This document shows, piece by piece, positions 1-6,637 of a DNA stretch of 26,759 nucleotides; position 1 is the first letter of the stretch, and every line of letters begins with the position of its first letter. Source of the DNA: Bodo saltans. Lineage: Eukaryota; Euglenozoa; Kinetoplastea; Eubodonida; Bodonidae. Below the pieces are notes generated by a model that made no database searches, was not told where the DNA came from, and worked only from the letters and a program-made list of their open reading frames with translations. A program made the translations under genes and the position numbers. The DNA is taken from assembly GCA_001460835.1 (NCBI GenBank), contig CYKH01000851.1, positions 20,883-47,641 of the forward strand. Reading direction: 5' to 3'.

Positions 1-96
1 TGGCGGAAGCCGAGCGCATCGCTGCCAAGAAAGCTGAAGCTGAGCGCATCGCTGCAGAACAGGCGGAAGCCGAGCGCGTTGCTGCAGAGCAGGTGG

Positions 97-410
97 TTCG
101 GCTCGCGCAACGACGTCTTGTCCGCCTTCGGCTCGCGTAACGTCGGCTCTTCCGCCTTCGGCTCGCGTAGCGACGGTTCTTTCGACTTCGGCTCGCGTAA
201 CGACGTCTTGTCCGCCTTCGGCTCGCGTAACGTCGGCTCTTCCGCCTTCGGCTCGCGTAGCGACGGCTCTTTCGACTTCGGCTCGCGTAGCGACGTCTCG
301 TCCTTCTTCGGCTTGCACAGCGTCGGCTCTTTCGCCTTCGACTCGCGTAGCGACGTCTTTTTCGCCTTCGACTCGCGTAGCGATGGCTCTTTCGACTTCG
401 GCTCGCGTAA
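97..410. repeat. Ten-unit block of a second 30-bp repeat, best read on the minus strand
   Basis: Ten exact-length 30-bp units start at 97, 127, 157 and so on to 367, followed by a 14-bp partial unit at 397. Each starts TTCGGCTCGCGTARCG or a close variant. Units 1-3 (97-186) repeat as units 4-6 (187-276) with two differences, giving a 90-bp higher-order period. On the + strand one frame reads [10 protein letters not shown]-type decapeptides. On the minus strand one frame reads hydrophilic decapeptides of the form [20 protein letters not shown] and [10 protein letters not shown], which look more like a real charged repeat protein. The repeat frame of the host gene meets a stop inside the block. 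Confidence 0.8.
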
Positions 411-955
411 AGGCTGCAGAGCAGGAAGAAGCCGAACGTGTCGCAGCCGAGAAAGCGGAAGCTGAGCGCTTCGCTGCAGAACAGGCGGAAGCTGAGCGCA
501 TCGCTGCCGAGAAGGCGGAAGCCGAGCGCATTGCAGCCGAGAAAGCCAAAGCCGAGCGCATCGCTGCAGAAAAAGCGGAAGCCGAGCGCGTTGCTGCAGA
601 GAAAGCCAAAGCCGAGCGCATCGCTGCAGAAAAAGCGGAAGCCGAGCGCGTTGCTGCAGAGCAGGAAGAAGCCGAACGTGTCGCAGCCGAGAAAGCGGAA
701 GCTGAGCGCATCGCTGCAGAAGAGGCGGAAGCTGAGCGCATCGCTGCCGAGAAGGCGGAAGCCGAGCGCATTGCAGCCGAGAAAGCCAAAGCCGAGCGCA
801 TCACTGCAGAAAAAGCGGAAGCCGAGCGCATTGCAGCCGAGAAAGCCAAAGCCGAGCGCATCGCTGCAGAAAAAGCGGAAGCCGAGCGCGTTGCTGCAGA
901 GCAGGAAGAAGCCGTGCACGTTGCAGCCGAGCAGGTGGAAGCCGAGCGGATTGCT
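411..955 (+). repeat. 30-bp tandem array 1 ([10 protein letters not shown] repeats)
   Basis: About 18 copies of a 30-bp unit of the form GCGGAAGCYGAGCGCATYGC followed by a variable GCAGAAAAA/GCCGAGAAA end. A 240-bp higher-order period (8 units) is visible: blocks starting at 421, 661 and 901 all begin GCAGGAAGAAGCCG, and the first two are nearly identical along their length. In the repeat frame it encodes [10 protein letters not shown] variants. The unit lacks stops in nearly all six frames, so many long overlapping ORFs here are shadows. Confidence 0.9.
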
Positions 956-1009
956 GCTGCGAAGTCTGTTGTGAATGTTTCTGCCGATGTCGTGGTCGCA
1001 AACGGGGAC
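956..1009 (+). repeat. Duplicated array end, copy 1
   Basis: 54 bases identical to 1878-1931, encoding [18 protein letters not shown]. The preceding 55 or so bases are also near-identical. The offset is 922 bp, which is not a multiple of three. Copy 1 loses similarity right after the shared stretch and runs into a new array. Confidence 0.9.
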
Positions 1010-1031
1010 CGAGCGCATTGCACGTCTTTAA

Positions 1032-1877
1032 GCGGAAGCCGAGCGTGTCGAGGCGGAAGCTGCTGAAGCCGAGCGCATCGCAGCAGAAAAAGCGGAAGCT
1101 GAGCGCATCGCTGCAGAACAGGCGGAAGCTGAGCGCATTGCTGCAGAGCAGGAAGAAGCCGAGCGCATTGCTCGTCTTTTTCGCCTTCGGCTCGCACAGC
1201 TCCGCCTTCGACGACTTCGGCTCGCGTAGCGAGCAGAAAAAGCGGAAACTGAGCGCATCGCTGAGCGCATTGCAGCCGAGAAGGCGGAAGCCGAGCGCAT
1301 CGCAGCAGAAAAAACTGAAGCCAAGCGCATCGCAGCAGAAAAAGCTGAAGCCGAGCGCATCGCAGCAGAAAAAGCTGAAGCCGAGCGCATTGCTGCAGAG
1401 CAGGAAGAAGGCGAACGTGTCGCAGCCGAGAAAGCTGAAGCTGAGCGCATCGCTGCAGAAAAAGCTGAAGCCAAGCGCATTGCAGCAGAAAAAGCGGAAG
1501 CCGAGCGTGTCGAGGCGGAAGCTGCTGAAGCCGAGCGCATCGCAGCAGAAAAAGCGGAAGCCGAGCGTGCCGATGCGGAAGCTGCTGAAGCCGAGCGCAT
1601 CGCAGCCGAGAAAGCGGAAACTGAGCGCAAGCCTGAGCGCATTGCAGCCGAGAAGGCGGAAGCCGAGCGCATCGCTGCAGAAAAAGCGGAAGCTGAGCGC
1701 ATTGCTGCCGAGAAGGCGGAAGCCGAGCGTGTCGAGGCGGAAGCTGAACGTTTTGCTGCCGAGAAAGCTGAAGCCGAGCGCATCGCTGCAGAGCAGGCGG
1801 AAGCTGAGCGCGTTGCTGCAGAGCAGGAAGAAGCCGAGCACGTTGCAGCAGATCAGGTGGAAGCCGAACGCATTGCA
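1032..1877 (+). repeat. 30-bp tandem array 2 ([10 protein letters not shown] repeats)
   Basis: A second array of the same 30-bp unit, more diverged. Variants include [12 protein letters not shown] and [12 protein letters not shown], and one unit shortened to [12 protein letters not shown]. It is interrupted at about 1170-1231 by a small piece of the other repeat family. From 1230 it is in frame with the unique C-terminal tail. Confidence 0.88.
1170..1231. repeat. Small second copy of the TTCGGCTCGCG repeat inside array 2
   Basis: CGTCTTTTTCGCC, then one 30-bp unit (1186-1215), then a 16-bp partial unit (1216-1231), matching the block at 97-410. It is inserted after GAGCGCATTGC of array 2. 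The AEAER frame hits a stop at 1227-1229 inside it, and the same frame resumes after it. A trace of the same junction (GAGCGCATTGCACGTCTTT) lies at about 1011-1029. Confidence 0.75.
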
Positions 1878-1931
1878 GCTGCGAAGTCTGTTGTGAATGT
1901 TTCTGCCGATGTCGTGGTCGCAAACGGGGAC
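1878..1931 (+). repeat. Duplicated array end, copy 2 (continues into the C-terminal tail)
   Basis: Identical to 956-1009 but followed by the unique tail [17 protein letters not shown] and onward, so this copy looks like the original junction between array and C-terminal region. Confidence 0.9.
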
Positions 1932-2241
1932 GCAGGAGATGGAGCCGGTGTTGCTGCTGGTGTGGTCAGTCATGTGGATGAGAGTGTGAGCCACTCTGTG
2001 AGAGGTACTGTTGTTATGGGCGAGGATGACAGTGATGACAGTGGTCCAAGCAGTATTGCATCACCTGCTGCTGCGGCCGTGAAGGAAGATCGGCTTGCAG
2101 CGGCTTTAGGTAGGATTACCGAAGCGCTCGTGGCCGTAGAAGACCCACTTCGCTTGCAACGCCCGCATGGAGTTATTTGTGTCCCTGTTTCAAGGCCTGA
2201 TCATATCTCGGTGCTAGCTGTGAAAGGGTTCGTAGAGGGAG

Positions 2242-2383
2242 AGGTTCAACGACTGCAGCTGAAGCAACCAATGGTTGATGTGTTGCAGTCATCTGTTGAC
2301 TGCAAGGTCGCCAGGTTCAACGGCTGCAGCTGAAGCAACCAATGGTTGATGTGTTGCAGTCATCTGTTGACTGCAAGGTCGCC
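2242..2383 (+). repeat. 71-bp direct tandem duplication (2242-2312 and 2313-2383)
   Basis: Two adjacent 71-bp copies starting AGGTTCAAC and ending AAGGTCGCC, differing at one visible base. Because 71 is not a multiple of three, the reading frame ends at 2331-2333 inside copy 2. The natural continuation (VTNEMHKATRTIAFG and onward to a stop at 2573-2575) is in another frame. The duplication therefore looks recent and disruptive, or is an assembly error. Confidence 0.92.
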
Positions 2384-2606
2384 GTCACGAACGAGATGCA
2401 CAAAGCGACGAGGACGATCGCCTTTGGATTGTCGACATCGTGCCATGCTCGCACTGTTAAAGTGGATCAATGTTGTCGACTGGGGGAAGAAATGATTGCG
2501 TTAGGGTTGAGTCTTGCAAGCAGCGTTGACCTCCTAGGGAAGAAGAAGGGCATTTTTGGTCCTTCAAAAGTTTAAGGAGCTGCACCTTAAGGACGCGTGT
2601 GTCGCG

Positions 2607-2688
2607 TTTTTTTTCCCCCTCTTGTTTATTGTTGCAACTGTGCGCTTGTCTGTTTGTTGGCGTGAATTTAACATTGTGTTCACCGAAG
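2607..2688 (+). promoter_or_regulatory. Candidate trans-splice acceptor for the membrane-protein gene
   Basis: A pyrimidine tract at 2607-2630 (GTTTTTTTTCCCCCTCTTG) is followed by the AG at 2687-2688, giving a 5' UTR of 40 bases before the ATG at 2729. Inferred from the kinetoplastid pattern, not from transcript data. Confidence 0.5.
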
Positions 2689-2728
2689 TATTTCGCTGTT
2701 ACACTTTCATATTGTCGTGAAGTGAATT

Positions 2729-3295
2729 ATGTCGTCAAGTCAGTCCGCTGTAGCGGTGCCGCGTGTTGGCATTCGCCGTGACCAAGTCATTGTCCTTGGC
2801 CGTTATGTTTCCGTGTTCCGCCCCGTCATGGATAGCATCCTTGACACGATCTTCTGGGGAGACGGCTATAAGTCTATTGCGCACATAGTCATGATGTCGT
2901 ACTTGACGTACCACAACCTGTGCGGTATTCGGTTTATGTTTCTCTTCACGATGTTCCATTTTTTCATGAAGGCAGGGAAGCGCGGCGAGTGCAGCGATGA
3001 GGAGGCCATCTTTCAGTTTAAGATGGCGATTCAGGATCTGACCATTGTCATGCGACGGTATAACCCAACGCTGTCGCATATTTGGCCGCTACTGCTAATC
3101 GTTGCATTGTTCGGTGGGTTCGTGGAAGTCGTGCTGCACCAAAGCATCGTATCGTGGGTTGATCAGAGCATTGGGCCGTTGAGCGTGATGGTGATCATGA
3201 TTTGTTATGGGCTGGTGGACCCTCGACACACAAGGACGTACATGACGCCTGCTACTGGCGCCGCCACTGGCCACTCGAGAACTGCATCCCCGTAG
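2729..3295 (+). CDS. Four-segment membrane protein, possibly the anchor half of a split TM-START gene
   Basis: 188 residues from an ATG that follows a good pyrimidine tract and AG. Hydrophobic segments lie near residues 48-62, 63-82, 117-137 and 147-165, arranged as two hairpins with a charged loop (about 83-115) between them. The N-terminus is short and polar with no clear signal peptide. The C-terminus ends in a Ser/Thr/Ala/Pro-rich stretch (TPATGAATGHSRTASP) cut off by a TAG just after a run of four C. The following reading frame is open from 3246, is also Ser/Thr/Pro-rich, and leads into a START domain. This could therefore be the membrane-anchor half of a protein built like animal STARD3 (MENTAL plus START), split by one indel, or simply a separate gene. 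The hairpin layout also resembles ER-shaping proteins of reticulon type. No family is firmly recognised. Confidence 0.75.
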   Translation: MSSSQSAVAVPRVGIRRDQVIVLGRYVSVFRPVMDSILDTIFWGDGYKSIAHIVMMSYLTYHNLCGIRFMFLFTMFHFFMKAGKRGECSDEEAIFQFKMAIQDLTIVMRRYNPTLSHIWPLLLIVALFGGFVEVVLHQSIVSWVDQSIGPLSVMVIMICYGLVDPRHTRTYMTPATGAATGHSRTASP

Positions 3296-3351
3296 CAATG
3301 CAGGCAGCGAGGGGACTGCCCCAAACACGGAACGAACATTAGTGGCAACGG

Positions 3352-3411
3352 TGCCCCCTACCATTTCCCCCCTTACCCTCGCGCCAAAGGCCGACCCCTT
3401 CTCACCCTTAG
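3352..3411 (+). promoter_or_regulatory. Pyrimidine-rich stretch with AG, possible trans-splice acceptor
   Basis: TACCATTTCCCCCCTTACCC (3359-3378) and CCCCTTCTCACCCTTAG (ending at AG 3410-3411) could serve as the acceptor for the START gene. The same bases also read as a Ser/Pro/Thr linker in the open frame upstream of the START domain, so the signal is ambiguous. Confidence 0.35.
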
Positions 3412-3491
3412 AGCCGCAGTCCACAAGATCATCGGACGTGATCACTCGATATTCCGCTGAAGAAACACCGACAGCACCATGGGATGAACTG

Positions 3492-4220
3492 ATGCCTCCC
3501 TGCCCAACGCTTCCCACCTTCGTGCACAAGAACCTTATGCTCTACACTCGTGCACCTTCGTGGAAAGACTGGAAGATTGCCCCTGATATTGTTGCCCGCG
3601 ACCATCCGATTTCCTGGACCATCGTCAAGGCGGGACTGAATATTATCACATTCAGAGATGTGAGCTTCGATGAGGCCGTTGCGTTTATTAACGACGATCC
3701 CGACTTCCGCACTCCTGTCGAAAACTTAAGTGTCTTCCAATTCGACAAGCTGCTGGGAGAGTTTAGACGCCTTGCTATCATCGACGAGTACACACGCGTC
3801 ATTCACATGATCTACAAACAGATCATCTTTGGGATCGCTCCCCGCGATGCACCGATGTATCAGTACGCAAAGGAGCTGACACGAGATGAGATTGATTATT
3901 ACGGTCTATGCAGAGAGCATGCGAATAATAAAAACGTGACGGATGGCCGAGGCCGTGTCTTTGTGCTCAGCTCTGCACCTGCAGACGGCGTTCCTCACGT
4001 GAAGGGGCACGTGCGCATCGTTGTGCATCGTCAAGCAATTATTATTCGGGAGGTTCCAAGCACGAACTCCATCGAGGTGATGACGCTCATGTGCGGGGAG
4101 CCCGGTGGCAACGTGCCCTCTCGTATTGTGGAGATGTCCCGAGGAGAGCAGGTCAAGGTACTGGTGGCGATGCGGAAGGCGTTAGGTCCGTTTGTGGCCA
4201 AGTTCAGAAAGTCCAAGTAG
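3492..4220 (+). CDS. START-domain lipid-binding protein
   Basis: 242 residues from the first in-frame ATG; the frame is open back to 3246 without an ATG. Almost the whole protein fits a StAR-related lipid transfer (START) domain of about 210 residues. It has an N-terminal helix with Trp residues (SWKDWK), the middle region that carries the usual FDKLLGEFRR and D-x-x-T pattern, IAPRDAPM in the place of the family's SPRDF motif, a strand with VFVLSS, the PHVKGHVRI segment matching P-x-x-G-x-VR, and a C-terminal amphipathic helix (EQVKVLVAMRKALGPF) that would cap the lipid cavity. START proteins bind and move sterols, phospholipids or ceramides between membranes; the ligand cannot be told here. 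It lies 196 bases after a membrane-protein gene in another frame and may be its C-terminal half. Two two-codon upstream ORFs precede the ATG. Confidence 0.72.
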   Translation: MPPCPTLPTFVHKNLMLYTRAPSWKDWKIAPDIVARDHPISWTIVKAGLNIITFRDVSFDEAVAFINDDPDFRTPVENLSVFQFDKLLGEFRRLAIIDEYTRVIHMIYKQIIFGIAPRDAPMYQYAKELTRDEIDYYGLCREHANNKNVTDGRGRVFVLSSAPADGVPHVKGHVRIVVHRQAIIIREVPSTNSIEVMTLMCGEPGGNVPSRIVEMSRGEQVKVLVAMRKALGPFVAKFRKSK

Positions 4221-4261
4221 CTAGACGTCGTTTATTCAAAACAAAAGCAAATTCATCACTA

Positions 4262-4339
4262 ACCTTTCTGTCCCCCTGTTTGCGAGTAAAGGTGTCGATT
4301 TTTTCCCGAACTTGTCATGATTGTTGCATCCTCACTGAG
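4262..4339 (+). promoter_or_regulatory. Candidate trans-splice acceptors before the gene at 4406
   Basis: Pyrimidine tract 4263-4281 with AG at 4285-4286, and a second tract (GATTTTTTCCCG, about 4297-4308) with AG at 4338-4339. Depending on which is used, an upstream ORF starting at 4317 or 4377 is included; both end at 4409, overlapping the main ATG. Confidence 0.4.
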
Positions 4340-4405
4340 CTGCAGCTCTCTCTGGTGGACACTCTTGTTGTTGATCATGTTCGAGAAGGAAGCAATGCTC
4401 TCATC

Positions 4406-5425
4406 ATGACAGAAGACAGAATGTATTTGGTGTGGTCAGACTCACCGAGCGCCTCAGAGGAGTCTGGATTGACGAAAAGTGATCTTGCTCGCTTTGCGCA
4501 CCTTCGCAACAATCGCCAAGCTGTATGTGCGGAACGGGCCACCTCAAGCCATCAGCCAGTTGTGTCTCTCTTGCAGACGCAATGGGGAGAGTTCGTATCG
4601 TTCTGCGACGCTACATCGACATCTTCACGTGGTCATGGAAGTCATGCGAACGAAAGCAAATGTCACGGATCAGTGCAGCAGCTTGAGGAGTACTTCGCTG
4701 CTCGGACTAGCCACCACGCGATTCGCCACACTGGCATCCTCACCGAAGAGCTTCTGCTCCTTTGTGTGCCCTCGATGACCTCTATTCTGGAGCAGCGGTG
4801 CGAAGACGCTGCAGTTGCATACGATGACGCTACTTCAAGAATTGCAAACCTCGCCTCGGAAGAGCCTTGGCGATCTGGGTTTGCCAAGATCAAAGAGCGT
4901 CTGGGAGCGCACGTCGAGTACTGTGAGCACATCGAGCTGGATGAGAGGATTAACAGCGTTGAGAAGGGGGCCGCCCTTGAAAAGCTGCTTGAGTTGCGGG
5001 AGGACAAAGCAGCGCTAGTAGACGCACTCAAGGAGATGCAATTGCAGCTGCTGCCGACCTTAGATCCACATCGCAATCGACTGGAGCTGATGTTTCGCCG
5101 CATTGTCGCCCATCGAGCCTGCAGAGCGCAGGGGAGGAGCGTTGTACAGCACCTCCCAAGCTTTGAGTGCACACTGCTTTCTGATAAGTCGAACGATTGT
5201 TGGCGCCCTGTACGCGCTGCACTGTTGTTTAGTGGTTGGGAGCTCGCAACCCGAGCAGCGCATGATGCTTTCCGAGAAAGACTACAGGCTGCCCACGGTG
5301 CACAACGTCCGGAGGTAGAAGATGAAGTTGAGGTGATTCAAGGCATTTTGACCACTGCAATGAAGACCACCCCAGTCCAACAAGAGGACTTCTTCCGACT
5401 TGCATCCATTCTACTCAAGTGGTGA
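4406..5425 (+). CDS. Unrecognised mostly helical protein
   Basis: 339 residues starting MTEDRMYLVWSDSP. The frame is open further upstream (to 4091), but that part overlaps the START gene and has no ATG after the candidate splice acceptors, so I take 4406 as the start. The middle (about residues 130-240) is rich in Glu, Leu, Lys and Arg (for example ALEKLLELREDKAALVDALK), suggesting helices or a short coiled coil. A His/Ser-rich stretch precedes it. There is no signal peptide, membrane segment or catalytic motif that I can name. It sits between the START gene and the patatin pair. Its coding status rests on length, the absence of competing frames and the preceding acceptor. I do not recognise the family. 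Confidence 0.7.
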   Translation: MTEDRMYLVWSDSPSASEESGLTKSDLARFAHLRNNRQAVCAERATSSHQPVVSLLQTQWGEFVSFCDATSTSSRGHGSHANESKCHGSVQQLEEYFAARTSHHAIRHTGILTEELLLLCVPSMTSILEQRCEDAAVAYDDATSRIANLASEEPWRSGFAKIKERLGAHVEYCEHIELDERINSVEKGAALEKLLELREDKAALVDALKEMQLQLLPTLDPHRNRLELMFRRIVAHRACRAQGRSVVQHLPSFECTLLSDKSNDCWRPVRAALLFSGWELATRAAHDAFRERLQAAHGAQRPEVEDEVEVIQGILTTAMKTTPVQQEDFFRLASILLKW

Positions 5426-5521
5426 TGCAGGATTCTCACCTTTTTGTAAAGTCAGCACAACAATGACAAACCATCTATCACAAAAAAATAAATCTGGGTA
5501 CTGCGTAAGAATTTAACAACA

Positions 5522-5543
5522 AGTTTTCCTTTACTTTACTCAG
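5522..5543 (+). promoter_or_regulatory. Trans-splice acceptor of patatin gene 1
   Basis: AGTTTTCCTTTACTTTACTC ends in AG at 5542-5543, 17 bases before the ATG at 5561. This is the cleanest pyrimidine-tract-AG-ATG arrangement in the window. Confidence 0.65.
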
Positions 5544-5560
5544 CGTTGCGAGTCACTGAA

Positions 5561-6637
5561 ATGAGCACCGAGGCGAATAATTCTTCGGCCCCAGAGCTCA
5601 CCATCAGCTTTGCCGCTGCAGGGTGGCTCCAAACGTATCAGTTCGGCGTCGCCAAGGCGATCCAAGAGTTAGGACTAGACGGCCCCAATGTGCGACTCTG
5701 TGGGAGCAGCGCTGGTGCATTGGCAGCGTCTGCACTCATCAGCAAAGTCGATTTTGATGCTCTTCGAGAGTATGCCGTTGCCTGTGTCGTCGATTGCCAC
5801 TCCTCTGCCTTTAATGCGTTCCGCATCCGTGAATACGTCCTGGTTGGAATCGAGCGCTTTGCTGTGGAGAAGTTCCGAAACGACGCCCAACTTCGTGAAA
5901 AGCTAAACAAACAGTTCGAGGCGTATGTGTCGGTCCTTCCATGGTGTCGCACGAAGGTGATGAACGAGTTCGAAACAGCCGAGGATCTCGAGGAGGCGTT
6001 GATTGCGAGCTGCTGCCTTGTCCCTCTTGCTGGTCTGCCCATTAAATTGCGAAAGAGCGGTGAATACGTGTGCGATGGTGGCCTCACTGCCTTCCAGCCC
6101 CGTAAGAATGAAGAGCGCACCATCACAGTGTCTGCGATGTACTTTTCTCGAGCTGACATCCGCCCCTCGTCGTTCCTGCCTGCCTGGTACGGCTTGTACC
6201 CCCCAGGCCCCAAGCGTTACCGAGAGATCTTTGACGAGGGATACAATGATGCCATCAAGTTCCTTGTCAAGGAGCGCCACGTGGATGCGAGCCATTTGCA
6301 GCGCCTCAAAACTCTCCCAAAAGCAACTCATGAGACGAAGTGGGACGTTGCCGTTGATATCTTAACCGGCATTTGCTTTTTCCTCTTTATCCGCCCATGG
6401 GCCGTTCTGATTATTTACGCTGAGATGTTCATCTCCACGATTGTGCTGCTAATGGTTGCAGCAGTGCACGCCACCAAGTCTGCTAAGTGGGAGCACGTGT
6501 ACCACTCCCTGCGTAACATGACCTCGTTCCGAGTGTTTTTGCATACCTTCCTCGGGAAGAACGTCCCAGTGAACCACGCACGATTGGAGCGCCATTCACG
6601 CGTGTACCGCATCTTGAAGCCGATTCTATACGGCTAG
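5561..6637 (+). CDS. Patatin-like phospholipase/acylglycerol lipase (PNPLA1-5 type), copy 1
   Basis: 358 residues from the ATG at 5561, just after the candidate splice acceptor. The patatin fold is clear: an N-terminal TISFAAAGW...YQFGVAKAI strand-turn-helix (the family's glycine-rich oxyanion turn, here Ala-rich), the nucleophile elbow GSSAG with Ser50, and the DGG motif with Asp172, giving a Ser-Asp dyad. The order and spacing, including LIASCCLVPLAGLP before DGG and TITVSAMYFSRADIRP after it, resemble animal PNPLA2/ATGL-type enzymes rather than plant patatins. These hydrolyse acyl esters of triacylglycerol or phospholipid at droplet or membrane surfaces. About residues 265-305 form two hydrophobic segments (ICFFLFIRPWAVLIIYA, MFISTIVLLMVAAV), probably a membrane hairpin. 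A second related gene follows at 7102. Confidence 0.88.
   Translation: MSTEANNSSAPELTISFAAAGWLQTYQFGVAKAIQELGLDGPNVRLCGSSAGALAASALISKVDFDALREYAVACVVDCHSSAFNAFRIREYVLVGIERFAVEKFRNDAQLREKLNKQFEAYVSVLPWCRTKVMNEFETAEDLEEALIASCCLVPLAGLPIKLRKSGEYVCDGGLTAFQPRKNEERTITVSAMYFSRADIRPSSFLPAWYGLYPPGPKRYREIFDEGYNDAIKFLVKERHVDASHLQRLKTLPKATHETKWDVAVDILTGICFFLFIRPWAVLIIYAEMFISTIVLLMVAAVHATKSAKWEHVYHSLRNMTSFRVFLHTFLGKNVPVNHARLERHSRVYRILKPILYG

Larger units (their letters stand above)
1..2575 (+). pseudogene. Broken gene for a long charged 10-residue-repeat protein (5' end outside window)
   Basis: The translated repeat is ([10 protein letters not shown])n, rich in Ala, Glu, Arg and Lys and probably a long helix or coiled coil. 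The repeat frame is open in pieces: from 3 until a stop at 138-140, then from about 411 to 1066 in another frame, then 1032-1229, then 1230-2333, then from about 2384 to 2575. After the array comes a non-repetitive tail of about 230 residues with an acidic stretch (GEDDSDDSG). I do not recognise a family in the tail. The frame changes at a foreign antisense-type repeat block (97-410), at a duplicated array end near 1010, and at a 71-bp tandem duplication (2242-2383). The stretch 1230-2333 has no ATG, so it cannot be an independent gene as it stands. It could be a decayed copy, a recombined repeat gene, or a misassembled repeat locus. That one repeat gene once occupied this interval is well supported; its present functional state is not. 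Confidence 0.6.

Noticed and set aside
79-465. Plus-strand frame of [10 protein letters not shown] decapeptides as a gene
   Set aside because: It is wholly made of the antisense-type repeat block with AEAER sequence at its edges, its start lies inside the other repeat, and the minus-strand reading is more protein-like.
1028-1783. Minus-strand Met/Ser/Ala-rich frame ([10 protein letters not shown] repeats)
   Set aside because: A shadow of the [10 protein letters not shown] array caused by stop-free repeat composition, with no leader or non-repetitive part of its own.
1018-1896. Plus-strand Lys/Pro/Ser-rich frame through array 2
   Set aside because: A third-frame shadow of the repeat. The unique C-terminal tail is in frame with the AEAER reading, not with this one.
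1-2575. Mobile element as the source of the repeat mosaic
   Set aside because: No transposase, reverse transcriptase, terminal repeats or target-site duplications are visible; simple repeat recombination or misassembly explains it.
4091-4405. Upstream extension of the 4406 gene
   Set aside because: It overlaps the START gene, and after that gene's stop the frame has no ATG before 4406.
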